Positions 8,130-18,100 of a stretch of 64,000 nt of DNA are shown piece by piece (the stretch's first letter is position 1; each line of letters opens with the position of its first letter). Origin of the DNA: Paludibacter jiangxiensis (lineage in GTDB: Bacteria; Bacteroidota; Bacteroidia; Bacteroidales; Paludibacteraceae); the NCBI GenBank assembly GCA_945870155.1, contig CAMBSB010000010.1:1-64000 (forward strand). Reading direction: 5' to 3'. The notes beneath the pieces were generated by a model. That model was not told the origin of the DNA, did not search any database, and saw only the letters and a program-made list of their open reading frames with translations. Made by a program: the position numbers and the translations under genes.

Positions 8130-8723
8130 ATGCAAATAGATTTTGAAAAATCAGGTGGATTAGTACCTGCCATAATACAAGATGAATTAAGCTCAAAAGT
8201 TTTGATGTTAGGTTACATGAATCTCGAAGCTTATCAGAAAACCCAAGAATTAGGTAAAGTTACATTTTATAGCCGATCAAAAAACAGGTTATGGACTAAA
8301 GGTGAGGAAAGTGGAAACTTTTTGAATGTAGTAACTATCAAAGTGGACTGCGATTCAGACACTTTATTGATAAAAGTGAATCCTGTGGGTCCTGTATGTC
8401 ATTTAGGAACTGATACTTGCTGGGGAGAATCTAACGAAGGAGATATTGCGTTTATTAACTATTTGCAAAAGTTTATTCAAAAACGCTTTGTTGAGATGCC
8501 CGAAGGTTCGTACACAACATCACTTTTCAACAAGGGTCTGAACAGAATGGCACAGAAAGTGGGAGAGGAGGCAGTTGAAACTGTAATTGAAGCTACAAAC
8601 GGTACAGATGAGGGCTTTCTATACGAAGCATCAGATTTAATTTTTCATCTAATCGTTTTGCTAACATCTAAAGGTTACTCGCTCGATGATTTAGGACGCG
8701 AATTAAAGAAAAGACATAAATAA
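8130..8723 (+). CDS. hisIE: Bifunctional phosphoribosyl-AMP cyclohydrolase / phosphoribosyl-ATP pyrophosphatase
   Basis: A 197-residue fusion catalysing steps 2 and 3 of histidine biosynthesis. The HisI half (about 1-105) has VLMLGYMNLEAYQKT, FYSRSKNRLWTKGEESGN and the metal-binding CDSDTLL and CHLGTDTCW. The HisE half (about 110-197) has the MazG-like helices with KVGEEAVETVIEA and DLIFHLIVLL. It stands apart from any other his gene in this window, and three direct repeats precede it. Its start follows an AT-rich leader without a Shine-Dalgarno sequence. Confidence 0.96.
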   Translation: MQIDFEKSGGLVPAIIQDELSSKVLMLGYMNLEAYQKTQELGKVTFYSRSKNRLWTKGEESGNFLNVVTIKVDCDSDTLLIKVNPVGPVCHLGTDTCWGESNEGDIAFINYLQKFIQKRFVEMPEGSYTTSLFNKGLNRMAQKVGEEAVETVIEATNGTDEGFLYEASDLIFHLIVLLTSKGYSLDDLGRELKKRHK

Positions 8724-8790
8724 GTATTTATTTTTTTGTTCAATTACCTCAATTAATTTTCTTTTTTATCATTTGAGTATTACTGTTTAA

Positions 8791-9603
8791 ATGAAATTAT
8801 CCATGGAGAAAAAAATATTAATTAAATATGTAAATGTTGATATTTATCAACAAGAATTATTGGTTTTAAAGAAAGTTCATCTTGAAGTTCATTCGGGTGA
8901 ATTTATTTATTTGCTTGGAAAAGTAGGTAGTGGTAAAAGTTCTTTGTTAAAATCTTTTTATAGCGAATTGCCTATCTATGAAGGTGATGCTGATATATTA
9001 GGTTACGATTTAAAAACAATCAAAAGTAAAGAAGTACCATTTTTGAGACGGAAACTTGGAATTGTTTTCCAGGATTTTCAGTTGCTTTCCGATAGGACTG
9101 TTTATAGCAATCTTGAATTTGTTTTAAAAGCTACAGGTTGGATTAATAAATCTGATATTGAAACACAAATACACAAAGTCCTACATCAGGTTGGAATGTC
9201 GAACAAAGGTTATAAAATGCCGCACCAACTATCAGGAGGAGAGCAACAAAGGATAGTGATAGCTCGTGCATTGCTCAACTCACCCGAAATAATTTTGGCG
9301 GATGAACCTACCGGGAATCTTGATCCTGAAACTGGAAAGGAATTAGTTCAAATACTTTACAATATCCGAAAAACTGGAACTACCGTTATAATTGCTACGC
9401 ATAATTTAAATCTTTTGGAGTTTTTTAAAGGTAGAATATTACGTTTTGAAAACAATGAAATTGCCGAAGTGAATAATACATCTTCTATCGAAAGTGTTAA
9501 GGTTCAAATAATTGCCGATAATGATCAAGTTGTTGAAGAACAATTGATTGTTAATAATGAAGTTGTTAGGAGTCATAGGCCTGTAAAACCCAAAAGTGAA
9601 TAA
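8791..9603 (+). CDS. ftsE: FtsE-like ABC transporter ATP-binding protein
   Basis: A 270-residue ATPase with Walker [10 protein letters not shown]-loop [10 protein letters not shown], signature LSGGEQQR, Walker [13 protein letters not shown] and the switch histidine in ATHN. The [17 protein letters not shown] pattern is typical of FtsE, which with FtsX activates cell-wall hydrolases at division. FtsX is not adjacent, as is common in Bacteroidota. Residues after about 222 form an acidic, Val/Asn-rich extension not needed for the ATPase fold. ATGs lie at codons 1 and 5. The following zinc-ribbon gene begins 24 bases downstream, suggesting co-transcription. Confidence 0.85.
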   Translation: MKLSMEKKILIKYVNVDIYQQELLVLKKVHLEVHSGEFIYLLGKVGSGKSSLLKSFYSELPIYEGDADILGYDLKTIKSKEVPFLRRKLGIVFQDFQLLSDRTVYSNLEFVLKATGWINKSDIETQIHKVLHQVGMSNKGYKMPHQLSGGEQQRIVIARALLNSPEIILADEPTGNLDPETGKELVQILYNIRKTGTTVIIATHNLNLLEFFKGRILRFENNEIAEVNNTSSIESVKVQIIADNDQVVEEQLIVNNEVVRSHRPVKPKSE

Positions 9604-9627
9604 TATGCCGGTAAATCAAGTGCTTAT

Positions 9628-9840
9628 ATGAGAAATTTACTTTGTCCTCAATGTCATATACAACGTTTTAGGGTCAAAAACGAAAATGGTAATTCTGTAG
9701 TTGTAACTGTGAATGAAAAACTTGTAGTAGAAGCAATACATCCCGAAGAGTCACTTGAAGGATACGATTTGAATGTGCTTTACTGTTTGGGTTGTTCGTG
9801 GGTTGGTTCTCCTAAATCATTGGGGTCACATAAACACTAA
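9628..9840 (+). CDS. Small zinc-ribbon protein, function unknown
   Basis: A 70-residue protein with two cysteine pairs, CPQC (residues 6-9) and CLGC (about 53-56), spaced as in a zinc ribbon, and a His-containing tail (GSHKH). There is no signal peptide. It sits 24 bases after ftsE on the same strand and ends before a shared terminator, so it is likely the last gene of that transcript. Conserved small proteins of this type are seen in Bacteroidota, but I know of no assigned role. Confidence 0.7.
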   Translation: MRNLLCPQCHIQRFRVKNENGNSVVVTVNEKLVVEAIHPEESLEGYDLNVLYCLGCSWVGSPKSLGSHKH

Positions 9841-9871
9841 TTAAATTCTATTTTTTGTACTTATAAATATT

Positions 9872-9906
9872 AAAAAAGCATCTCATTTTTTTTGAGATGC
9901 TTTTTT
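9872..9906. terminator. Bidirectional terminator between convergent genes
   Basis: AAAAAAGCATCTCA (9872-9885) pairs with TGAGATGCTTTTTT (9893-9906). It has a U tail in both directions and serves the ftsE transcript and metY. Confidence 0.9.
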
Positions 9907-9964
9907 GATTATAAGAATATACATTTTTAGTAAATGAATAATGCCAAATAAAATTCAATAAAAT

Positions 9965-11314
<1,350 letters not shown>

Positions 11315-11333
11315 TTATTTGTATTTATATATT

Positions 11334-11774
11334 TTAATTGTATATGTAATTTATTGGAGTTGGATTCGACAAGTTATCGTTTATCGGACAACGACTTTTT
11401 ACTGTATCAATAAGTAGGGTTTCTTTCTCCTTGTCCGAATCTGTTTCCAAAGTTATTTCTACGTTTAACGATTTAAAACCGGCTCTTTCTTCATTCGAAA
11501 TACCAAGAAATTTAGCTGGATTTATATCACCATCGATATTTATTTCCAAGTGTTTTATTTTGATTGACAATTCTTTAGCCACAATGCCGAAAACTACATT
11601 TAAACAACCTGCATAACCTGCTAATAAATACTCCACAGGATTAGCTGCTGAATCTTCGCCTCCCAACATTTCAGGTTCGTCAACAATTAGTTCAAAATTG
11701 CGCGCATATCCCTGGTATTTTGTCAGACCAATATTTTTTCCGTTTACTTTAAAATTTAAATCTTTTGATGCCAT
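11334..11774 (-). CDS. OsmC family protein
   Basis: A 146-residue OsmC/Ohr-fold protein. The two reactive cysteines of the family are visible in GYAGCLNVV and SRCPINDNL. Such proteins reduce organic hydroperoxides or react with sulfur species. Its position between cysK and metY suggests a role linked to thiol or sulfide handling rather than osmotic stress; that is inference from context. The gene is 111 bases downstream of cysK and 79 upstream of metY, all on the minus strand. Confidence 0.87.
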   Translation of the reverse strand: MASKDLNFKVNGKNIGLTKYQGYARNFELIVDEPEMLGGEDSAANPVEYLLAGYAGCLNVVFGIVAKELSIKIKHLEINIDGDINPAKFLGISNEERAGFKSLNVEITLETDSDKEKETLLIDTVKSRCPINDNLSNPTPINYIYN

Positions 11775-11885
11775 AATATCTTTTGTTTGAAAATTGTAAA
11801 TTTAATAAGCTTATTCCTCTTTTATTTGAAATGTTTGAAAAGTTGAAAATCTTCAATAGTAAATTGTAAATTGGTAAATTGTAAA

Positions 11886-12833
11886 TTAAAGCGGATATTC
11901 CTCAAATGCATAAAGCAAAGTAGATAAATAGCGTTCACCGGTATCGGGCAATAAAGCCACTATGTTTTTGCCTTTGTTTTCGGCGCGTTGTGCTAAAATA
12001 GTAGCTGCATAAGTGGCTGCTCCCGAAGAAATTCCTACCAGCAAACCTTCTTGTTGTGCCAACTGACGTGACGTAAGTATGGCATTGTCATTGCTTACCT
12101 GAAGTATTTCGTCAACCACATTAGGATTATAGTTTTTAGGAATAAATCCTGCACCAATTCCCTGAATTTTATGAGGACCGGGAGCACCACCGGATAATAC
12201 CGGAGAATCGGCAGGCTCAACAGCCACAATTTTGATATTTGGATTTTTTGATTTTAAATATGCTCCCACACCGCTAACAGTTCCACCGGTACCTACACCT
12301 GCAACAAATATGTCAACTAAGCCATCAGTATCATTCCATATTTCAGGTCCGGTAGTTGTATTGTGGATTTTTGGGTTCGAAGCATTTTCAAATTGTTGTG
12401 GAATAAATGAAGCAGGATTTTCTTCGTGTAGCTCAATAGCACGGGCTATTGCACCTTTCATTCCATTGGCACCCGGTGTAAGTACCAAATTTGCACCTAA
12501 AGCCTTTAGCAAGTTACGACGTTCTATGCTCATTGTTTCGGGCATGGTAAGTGTAAGTTTGTAGCCTTTAATTGCAGCTACCATAGCCAATCCTATACCT
12601 GTATTACCGCTTGTTGGTTCAATAATTTCCACGCCAGCTTTCAGAATTCCTATTGCTTCGGCATCTTCTATCATTGCCAATGCAATACGTTCTTTTACAC
12701 AACCTGCGGGATTAAACGATTCCAGTTTTACTATTACATTGGCTTCTAAACCTTTGTTTGAGGAATAATTTGAAAGTTGAACCAATGGAGTATTTCCAAT
12801 AAGTTCATTGAGGTTTTTTGCAATCTTTGCCAT
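11886..12833 (-). CDS. cysK: Cysteine synthase A (O-acetylserine sulfhydrylase)
   Basis: A 315-residue PLP enzyme that makes cysteine from O-acetylserine and sulfide. [15 protein letters not shown] holds the PLP lysine, [16 protein letters not shown] the substrate loop, and [14 protein letters not shown] the phosphate loop. I place the start at the ATG ending at 12833 ([18 protein letters not shown]). The longer frame begins with a TTG at 12872 that is the last three bases of the -7 element TATCTTTG (12870-12877) and so cannot be translated from this promoter. First gene of the sulfur cluster. Confidence 0.95.
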   Translation of the reverse strand: MAKIAKNLNELIGNTPLVQLSNYSSNKGLEANVIVKLESFNPAGCVKERIALAMIEDAEAIGILKAGVEIIEPTSGNTGIGLAMVAAIKGYKLTLTMPETMSIERRNLLKALGANLVLTPGANGMKGAIARAIELHEENPASFIPQQFENASNPKIHNTTTGPEIWNDTDGLVDIFVAGVGTGGTVSGVGAYLKSKNPNIKIVAVEPADSPVLSGGAPGPHKIQGIGAGFIPKNYNPNVVDEILQVSNDNAILTSRQLAQQEGLLVGISSGAATYAATILAQRAENKGKNIVALLPDTGERYLSTLLYAFEEYPL

Positions 12834-12869
12834 AAAATATTTTTTTGAATTTGTTCCTGTTTTATGATG

Positions 12870-12900
12870 CAAAGATATGGCAGTTCTTAAATATCCACAA
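12870..12900 (-). promoter_or_regulatory. cysK promoter
   Basis: On the minus strand, TTG (12898-12900), a 20-base spacer, then TATCTTTG (12870-12877). A clear Bacteroidota -33/-7 promoter 37 bases before the cysK ATG. Confidence 0.75.
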
Positions 12901-12912
12901 TCGCACTGATTG

Positions 12913-12940
12913 GGTATTTTTTATACCATAAATATGGTAT
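12913..12940. promoter_or_regulatory. Candidate operator upstream of cysK
   Basis: ATACCAT (12923-12929) and ATGGTAT (12934-12940) form a perfect inverted repeat with a four-base centre. A further GGTAT half-site at 12913-12917 pairs with the same ATACC. It lies just upstream of the cysK -33 element. This is a likely protein-binding site, but the regulator is unknown. Rrf2-type regulators of cysteine genes are one candidate family. Confidence 0.5.
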
Positions 12941-12957
12941 GAATTAAATAATCAACC

Positions 12958-12996
12958 TCCCAACACCAGTTACCTAACCCCACAAAAGGGGAATGG
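12958..12996. repeat. C-rich/G-rich intergenic repeat (copy 3)
   Basis: The copy contains TTACCTAACCCCACAAAAGGGGAATGG. It resembles the copies at 3118, 11269 and 19055, with a CCCC-loop-GGGG hairpin core. Confidence 0.6.
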
Positions 12997-13234
12997 AGAA
13001 TTGTTGAGTTTTATATACATTTAAATAATTATACATTTATATGATACAAATACTAAATTTTCATGTATTTATAATTGTAAATCTTTAAATTGTAAATCAG
13101 CAAAATTATATTTCAAAACTAATATGTACGATACTGGTATATTATCTTTTTATTTATTCATCGGGTTATTTAATTTTTATCAGTTTTATGTTATAAAACA
13201 TAATATTTAAAGTGTTTAAATTAAACAATGTATG

Positions 13235-13242
13235 TATTTTTG
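13235..13242 (+). promoter_or_regulatory. -7 element upstream of the 13533 gene
   Basis: TATTTTTG matches TAnnTTTG. A near-palindrome GTTTAAATTAAAC lies at 13213-13225. Transcription from here would give a leader of about 285 bases before the ATG at 13533. Confidence 0.5.
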
Positions 13243-13319
13243 TATTAAGTTTATAGATTCAAATCATCTAAATCCAACTTTAAATGATATTAGTTTGTAA
13301 TATATTAGCTATCCTAAGC

Positions 13320-13500
13320 ATACTTACCTTCAGTGGTTTAAATTCTTATTACCCCAAGCTGAAAAACTTTATCACGCTTCCCCTTATCTTCGAATAATAT
13401 CCCGTTCCTGCATTCCACAATTTTTTTCAGACAGCAGCGAACGGGAAAAAATGATGAATCTGAGTCTGAAAAATAGCGGACGAAGAGCAAGTCCGTTATC
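13320..13500 (+). ncRNA. Candidate structured leader or small RNA
   Basis: Three inverted repeats lie in this higher-G+C stretch: TCCCGTTC (13400-13407) with GAACGGGA (13439-13446); TTTTTCAGAC (13423-13432) with GTCTGAAAAA (13464-13473); and TAGCGGAC (13474-13481) with GTCCGTTA (13491-13498). The first two interlock, so they would form a pseudoknot or be mutually exclusive. No coding frame explains the sequence. No RNA family is recognised. Confidence 0.4.
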
Positions 13501-13532
13501 TGTAATTGTCTTACAATTAATTATTTTTTAAA

Positions 13533-14003
13533 ATGAAAAATATTCATAATCAAAGTATACCGGAAGATATACTTGCAAATGTGAAAGCGAAAATTGTGGA
13601 AGCAATCGCATTGATTAAACCTTATTCCGTAATACTTACAACGGAAGAACGTGCTACGGCAGTGAAAGTAGGAGACAGTGGGTTTAATTTTATAACTAAA
13701 GTACTTCAATATACCCAAACAAACCCTGAATTTGTTCCAAGTTATTTGAATGTTGCAGATTTAGAAATCGACGTTAAAGATGGTGATGGACATCCGGCAA
13801 TAACTACATTGATAAATCAGTTATATAACTACTTCGATGATACCAAACTGGAAGCGCGCGCCGAGGCTTATGGAGCAGCTTTGTATTACTACGCAAGCGT
13901 ACAACAAGCTGCTTCGGTTAATTTACCTGGTGCCAAAGCTATTTATGACGATTTGAAACAATATTTTGCCGGTAGAGGAAGTAAAGTTGTAGCAGCAAAA
14001 TAA
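13533..14003 (+). CDS. Conserved hypothetical protein
   Basis: A 156-residue soluble protein that I do not recognise beyond a Bacteroidota-type hypothetical. It is mostly helical by composition and begins NIHNQSIPEDILANVKAKI. The middle holds NVADLEIDVKDGDGHPAI, and the C-terminal helix is rich in Ala and Tyr (EAYGAALYYYASVQQAAS). No signal peptide, cysteine cluster or catalytic motif is visible. It is preceded by a long leader with inverted repeats and followed by its own terminator, so it is a single-gene unit. Confidence 0.75.
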   Translation: MKNIHNQSIPEDILANVKAKIVEAIALIKPYSVILTTEERATAVKVGDSGFNFITKVLQYTQTNPEFVPSYLNVADLEIDVKDGDGHPAITTLINQLYNYFDDTKLEARAEAYGAALYYYASVQQAASVNLPGAKAIYDDLKQYFAGRGSKVVAAK

Positions 14004-14041
14004 TAAAAGAAATAAAACAGATAGTTTTATTTAAGTGTGAA

Positions 14042-14078
14042 TAGAGCCGTGAGATATTGATCTACGGCTCTATATTTT
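14042..14078 (+). terminator. Rho-independent terminator of the 13533 gene
   Basis: TAGAGCCGT (14042-14050) pairs with ACGGCTCTA (14064-14072), followed by a short T run. Confidence 0.85.
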
Positions 14079-14112
14079 TAAGAAGTTCTGTTCTTTAATA
14101 GTCCCATGTCAG

Positions 14113-14299
14113 TCTACTCTTCAGGAGCAGTGATTGCCTCCTTCGGAGTAGGTAGCTATTCCAACCGAGCAGTCGTCTTCTCCTTGGGAGTAGCTGACTA
14201 CTCCAACCGAGCAGTTGTCTTCTCCTTGGGAGTAGCTGACTACTCCAATGGAATAGACAGCTACTCCTTCCGAGCAGTGCTCTTCTCCCGAAGAATAGA
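14113..14299. repeat. Palindromic 42-bp tandem repeat block
   Basis: Two near-identical 42-bp units (14165-14206 and 14207-14248) are flanked by degraded copies. Each carries the palindrome GGAGTAGCTGACTACTCC (14187-14204, 14229-14246) and CTCCTTGGGAG. The period is a multiple of three, so an ORF runs through (14106-14399), but its repeated peptide is an artefact of the DNA repeat. The block is much richer in G+C than its surroundings and lies at the 3' side of the restriction-modification unit. Confidence 0.85.
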
Positions 14300-14355
14300 T
14301 GATTATTATGTAAGAGCCGATTTTGCCATTAATTTAGATAGATGGTATCTGATAA

Positions 14356-15018
14356 TTAACAAACAAGAAAATGATGTATTAATAAAGGTTCTTTACTAAT
14401 CCGTTTAACTTGTGAAGTAGAATAACAACAACTATCTGAATTTTCAGATTCTATTAAAATTTCATCTGCAAACCAGTTACTATCTATTTTCGACAATTCC
14501 ACGATCCAATCATTTATTATTTTTATCCAATAATCAGGAGTGTATTTTTCAATAAACCCAACCATTCCACTCTGGAAAAGCCCTTTACCATGTTTTTCAA
14601 TCTTGAACCGCTCAATTCCGCCGTTTTGTGTTTCGCCGATTACATATTCTTTCTCAAAAGTTTGTGATGGTAATCGCTTTGACTCTACAACAAATAATGG
14701 TTGATGAGTTGCACCCTCTTCCACTGTATGAAAATAGAAATCTGGAATGCCCTTTGTCCCAAGAAATATGTCGGAATATTGATTCTTTACTCCAATTGCG
14801 GGTTGATCCTTTATTTTAACCTCAATCTGTTCAACTAAAATTTGTGTGAGCTTATTCTCATTTAAAGGTAATCGTAGATTTGATTGAGTTGATGCTTTTT
14901 TATAAGGTGTACATGCCGCCAAAATGGCCTCAATAATAATACTGATTGTTTTCCCCGGATCAGAACTGATTTCAGGAAGAATAACGTTTGTAGTGATATT
15001 GAGGTCTTCTGCTGTCAT
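14356..15018 (-). CDS. PD-(D/E)XK nuclease-like protein, partner of the adjacent methylase
   Basis: A 220-residue protein with a PD-(D/E)XK core: IPDFYFH (residues 91-97) holds the PD, PLFVVESKRL (107-116) holds ESK, and a downstream GGIERF lies about where family members carry the QxxxxY-type helix. The ATG follows the methylase TAA directly (TAAATG), so translation is coupled. This suggests the cleavage subunit of a restriction system; target and cut position are unknown. The Cys-rich end and stop lie close to the palindromic repeats, and the last 43 bases overlap the spurious repeat ORF. Confidence 0.65.
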   Translation of the reverse strand: MTAEDLNITTNVILPEISSDPGKTISIIIEAILAACTPYKKASTQSNLRLPLNENKLTQILVEQIEVKIKDQPAIGVKNQYSDIFLGTKGIPDFYFHTVEEGATHQPLFVVESKRLPSQTFEKEYVIGETQNGGIERFKIEKHGKGLFQSGMVGFIEKYTPDYWIKIINDWIVELSKIDSNWFADEILIESENSDSCCYSTSQVKRISKEPLLIHHFLVC

Positions 15019-18015
15019 TTAGTATCCGGCTTTAGATAAATCAGCAAAACACTTGTCAGCATCACGATAAGCTATTAAAGAAATCCAATAACGGTATTGG
15101 TTGGGCTTTACAAAAACGATGGTGTCTTTTTGTGGATAAAGTTTGATGATTCGATTTGAAGACAGGTGCTGAGATACTTGATAATGAGTTAAACCAGCTA
15201 AATTAAAGTCCTTTTTATCTGAATAAATAATTTCATTAGCCGAATTATCATCGTATTTGAAAATGGTAGCAATAAATGACGAGTTATCAATTGAAACTAC
15301 TTCATCAAGGCGGAATTTTTTATTTCCATCTTCATACAATTGGTTTAGAACGGATGAAAATTCAGTGCCATAATTTTCAATTATTGACTTTAGTTCATTA
15401 GAGTGAATTGATTTGACAGCTTTGGAATTTTCACCTTGAACAAGGAAATCTCGCAAAAGTCCATTTACATCTTTAATGATTGATCTATCATAACTTGAAA
15501 AATTAAATGTCTTCTCATTAATAGACAAAAAAGGCAATTTCATATAATCTCCTTTTAATACTGCTGTATTTCTATTGATTAATATTTTACTACTCGTTGC
15601 ATAAATATGGAACTTGTTGTATTCATCATTTTCATTAAATAATTGTACTATTGATTTTAGTAAATCAACATCTCCTTCTGTAGAACTTATACCAATAATC
15701 TGATCTTTGTAAGAGAAAGATCTATCATTAAAGAAAACAGGTAATTTTTCATTCCCGATGTTTTCCCAAATAATTACATTAGGACTTTTAAATAGACTAT
15801 GCTCCGGAACTTTTCTGAATTTAGTCTTATTGTCAATTAATTGCAGTCTTGAATAATCAATACCTTTAGAGCTAATAGCACTTGTTGGTAATGTCTGTAG
15901 AGAGTAAATGAATTCAGGCGTTAATTTACCGCCATTCCCTACTATGTATCCTTCACCACTAATACAATTATGTTTTATTAGAAACTCTTCGAAAGTATCA
16001 AAATAATTGCTCTTTTCAATTATAGTTTTTATTCTCCCACCACCAAGAAGATTTGTTTTCCAAATATAATTAGAGTTTATTGCAGTATCTCTATTTACAA
16101 AATGTAAATCATAATCATCAATTTCAAAAACAAGACGTTCTTTAGTTGCATTTGTTCTACGGAATGTAACATGTAGAATATTCTTTTGGAAATCAGGAGG
16201 TGATTTTCTTAGAAAAATAGCTGCAGAACCAACTCTAGCCCCATTGTCCCACAAAGATTTTCCTTCAGATAATGCTGAAAAATCAAAAATCTGAATCACA
16301 TTTAGTTTAGAAAATAGAAGTTTTTTGTATTCTTCCGAGGAAGAGTTATACAAAAGTCCTGATGATTTAATAATAAGGCATTGAATGCCATCATCTTTTA
16401 AAAAAGGTAAGGATTCTGATAAAAATTTCAAGGCAATTTGACCTTGAGGAATCTTCACTTTTTCTTGTTGATATTTCCAAATATTGCTATAATTAGTAAT
16501 TCCACCAGTTTTAAATGGCGGATTACCAATCACTAAATCAAACTTGAGATTGTTTAGTTTTTCAAAATTTGCTTTTTGTTTCCCAATAAGCAAAACATCA
16601 TGTTCATCTTTAGCCTTAATTTCATTAATGAAAAAATCGGTATGAAGAACATTACTTTGTGTCAGATCATCAAACTTTAATTTTGAGATAATCTGCATCG
16701 GTGATAATTCATCACACAAGGCGAGACAAAGGCTAAAAGCCGCTAATCGAGTTGCTTGCTCCTCCTTATCTGTACCATAAACACATTTCAACAGTTTTTT
16801 TAAATCTGCAACCTCACGTGGTTTCTCAATACCATTTTGAAGTCTCCACCACTGCACCAATCGCTTGAAAGCAATTACAAGAAAAATTCCTGAACCACAA
16901 GCCGGATCAAGAACTTTATAGGTTTCTAAGTCTATTTCATTGTAACTTTTCAAAGGCATCGCTTCATCTACCAATAAACGAGCTAAATGAGATGGAGTAT
17001 AAAAAATACCTTCACTTTGTTTGTTCTTCTTAGTGTCGTTTGTATTATTTCCTGCTAAAAACTCTTCATATAATCTACTAATTAGTTCAACAGGAATATA
17101 ATTAAATTCATATAATTTTATAAATTCAAATACTCCTTGTCCATCAGGATGTGATTTACCTTCGAGTGCACTGGCAAGAATATTTAGGTCACATCCTTTT
17201 ATAATATCCTTTTCAGATTCTTCCCATGCAAAAAGGTTTCCATTAAAGCCAAAATGTAGTTTCTCTAATAGCTCAACAAATTTACCTTTTCTAAGAACAT
17301 CAATAAAAGATTGAGAATTATCAAATTGAGGAAAGTATTTATTCCCAAACAGATTCTGCTCTTTATTATCTTTTTTGTCTTCAAGATATTTAATTAGAAT
17401 TGATTGAATAATAATTTTGTTGATAATCGGTTTATCAATGGTAGCATTCTTATTTTTTAGAACTTCTGTTACCTTTTGTATCCACTGGATGAGGATGTCG
17501 TAAGCCGAGTTTGAAAATTTAAACTTCTTTTCATTTTCAAGTTCATCCCAAAAAACTCCACTTTTAATTTTTACAGCAAATTGTTCGTTGTATAGTTTAT
17601 GAGCTGCCCCTGCTACTTCTAGTTGTTCTAAGTAGTTCGGTTTATATACTTCGTTGACTAGCTTTGTAGAAGTTGTACAATTGATTATTTTAATCTCAGT
17701 ATTGAAAAAGAAACATGCTAAAGGGGCTTCACCACTACTCCAAATTTGTTTTTGGATTAATGCTATTTCGGCCTCATTTTCTTTATTGAATCCTTGGTTG
17801 GTAAAGTCGAATAGATAAACTTGTGGTTTGTAATTTCCAGTAAATTGTTTTCGTAAAAAGACTGCGTCTGCTTTAAACTTCTTTGCCTTTTCTATGTGGA
17901 AATTAATCTCAGGATTATCAGAAACAACATTGGTTAGAAACAAAGAATCATCGTTCAAGAATCCCAGTTTATCAAGACCTTGATTGAAATTAATTATTTG
18001 TTCTGTAGTTTTCAT
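15019..18015 (-). CDS. Large N6-adenine DNA methyltransferase (restriction-modification)
   Basis: A 998-residue protein from the ATG at 18015. The family signature EGIFYTPSHLARLLVDE precedes motif I DPACGSG (about residue 370) and motif IV NPPF (about 498) of N6-adenine methylases. Residues after about 640 form a probable target-recognition region. The first 130 residues (KPQVYLFDF, WSSGEAPLACFFF) look like a nuclease-type fold without an obvious catalytic ExK; I could not assign it. The longer frame starts at a TTG that is part of the -7 element. The next gene is translationally coupled. Type IIG or split type II are the main options; BREX PglX is an alternative without supporting neighbours. 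Confidence 0.82.
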   Translation of the reverse strand: MKTTEQIINFNQGLDKLGFLNDDSLFLTNVVSDNPEINFHIEKAKKFKADAVFLRKQFTGNYKPQVYLFDFTNQGFNKENEAEIALIQKQIWSSGEAPLACFFFNTEIKIINCTTSTKLVNEVYKPNYLEQLEVAGAAHKLYNEQFAVKIKSGVFWDELENEKKFKFSNSAYDILIQWIQKVTEVLKNKNATIDKPIINKIIIQSILIKYLEDKKDNKEQNLFGNKYFPQFDNSQSFIDVLRKGKFVELLEKLHFGFNGNLFAWEESEKDIIKGCDLNILASALEGKSHPDGQGVFEFIKLYEFNYIPVELISRLYEEFLAGNNTNDTKKNKQSEGIFYTPSHLARLLVDEAMPLKSYNEIDLETYKVLDPACGSGIFLVIAFKRLVQWWRLQNGIEKPREVADLKKLLKCVYGTDKEEQATRLAAFSLCLALCDELSPMQIISKLKFDDLTQSNVLHTDFFINEIKAKDEHDVLLIGKQKANFEKLNNLKFDLVIGNPPFKTGGITNYSNIWKYQQEKVKIPQGQIALKFLSESLPFLKDDGIQCLIIKSSGLLYNSSSEEYKKLLFSKLNVIQIFDFSALSEGKSLWDNGARVGSAAIFLRKSPPDFQKNILHVTFRRTNATKERLVFEIDDYDLHFVNRDTAINSNYIWKTNLLGGGRIKTIIEKSNYFDTFEEFLIKHNCISGEGYIVGNGGKLTPEFIYSLQTLPTSAISSKGIDYSRLQLIDNKTKFRKVPEHSLFKSPNVIIWENIGNEKLPVFFNDRSFSYKDQIIGISSTEGDVDLLKSIVQLFNENDEYNKFHIYATSSKILINRNTAVLKGDYMKLPFLSINEKTFNFSSYDRSIIKDVNGLLRDFLVQGENSKAVKSIHSNELKSIIENYGTEFSSVLNQLYEDGNKKFRLDEVVSIDNSSFIATIFKYDDNSANEIIYSDKKDFNLAGLTHYQVSQHLSSNRIIKLYPQKDTIVFVKPNQYRYWISLIAYRDADKCFADLSKAGY

Positions 18016-18033
18016 TTTGTAGTTAATGATGTG

Positions 18034-18041
18034 CAAATATA
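18034..18041 (-). promoter_or_regulatory. -7 element of the methylase-nuclease operon
   Basis: TATATTTG on the minus strand, ending 18 bases before the ATG at 18015. It implies a very short leader and rules out the TTG start at 18036. Confidence 0.6.
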
Positions 18042-18100
18042 AACAAATAAAATTAGATAATTACAGTAAATTTAATTTTAAATATCATCCACACCCCTCT

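Noticed and set aside
14113-14299. CRISPR array
   Set aside because: The units are contiguous with no unique spacers and there are no cas genes.
14106-14399. 97-codon ORF with 14-residue peptide repeats
   Set aside because: It exists only because the 42-bp DNA repeat is a multiple of three. The DNA is palindromic, and the ORF tail overlaps the nuclease gene on the other strand.
15019-18015. BREX PglX as identity of the large methylase
   Set aside because: No pglZ, brxC, brxL or other BREX genes are adjacent, and the downstream partner is a small nuclease.
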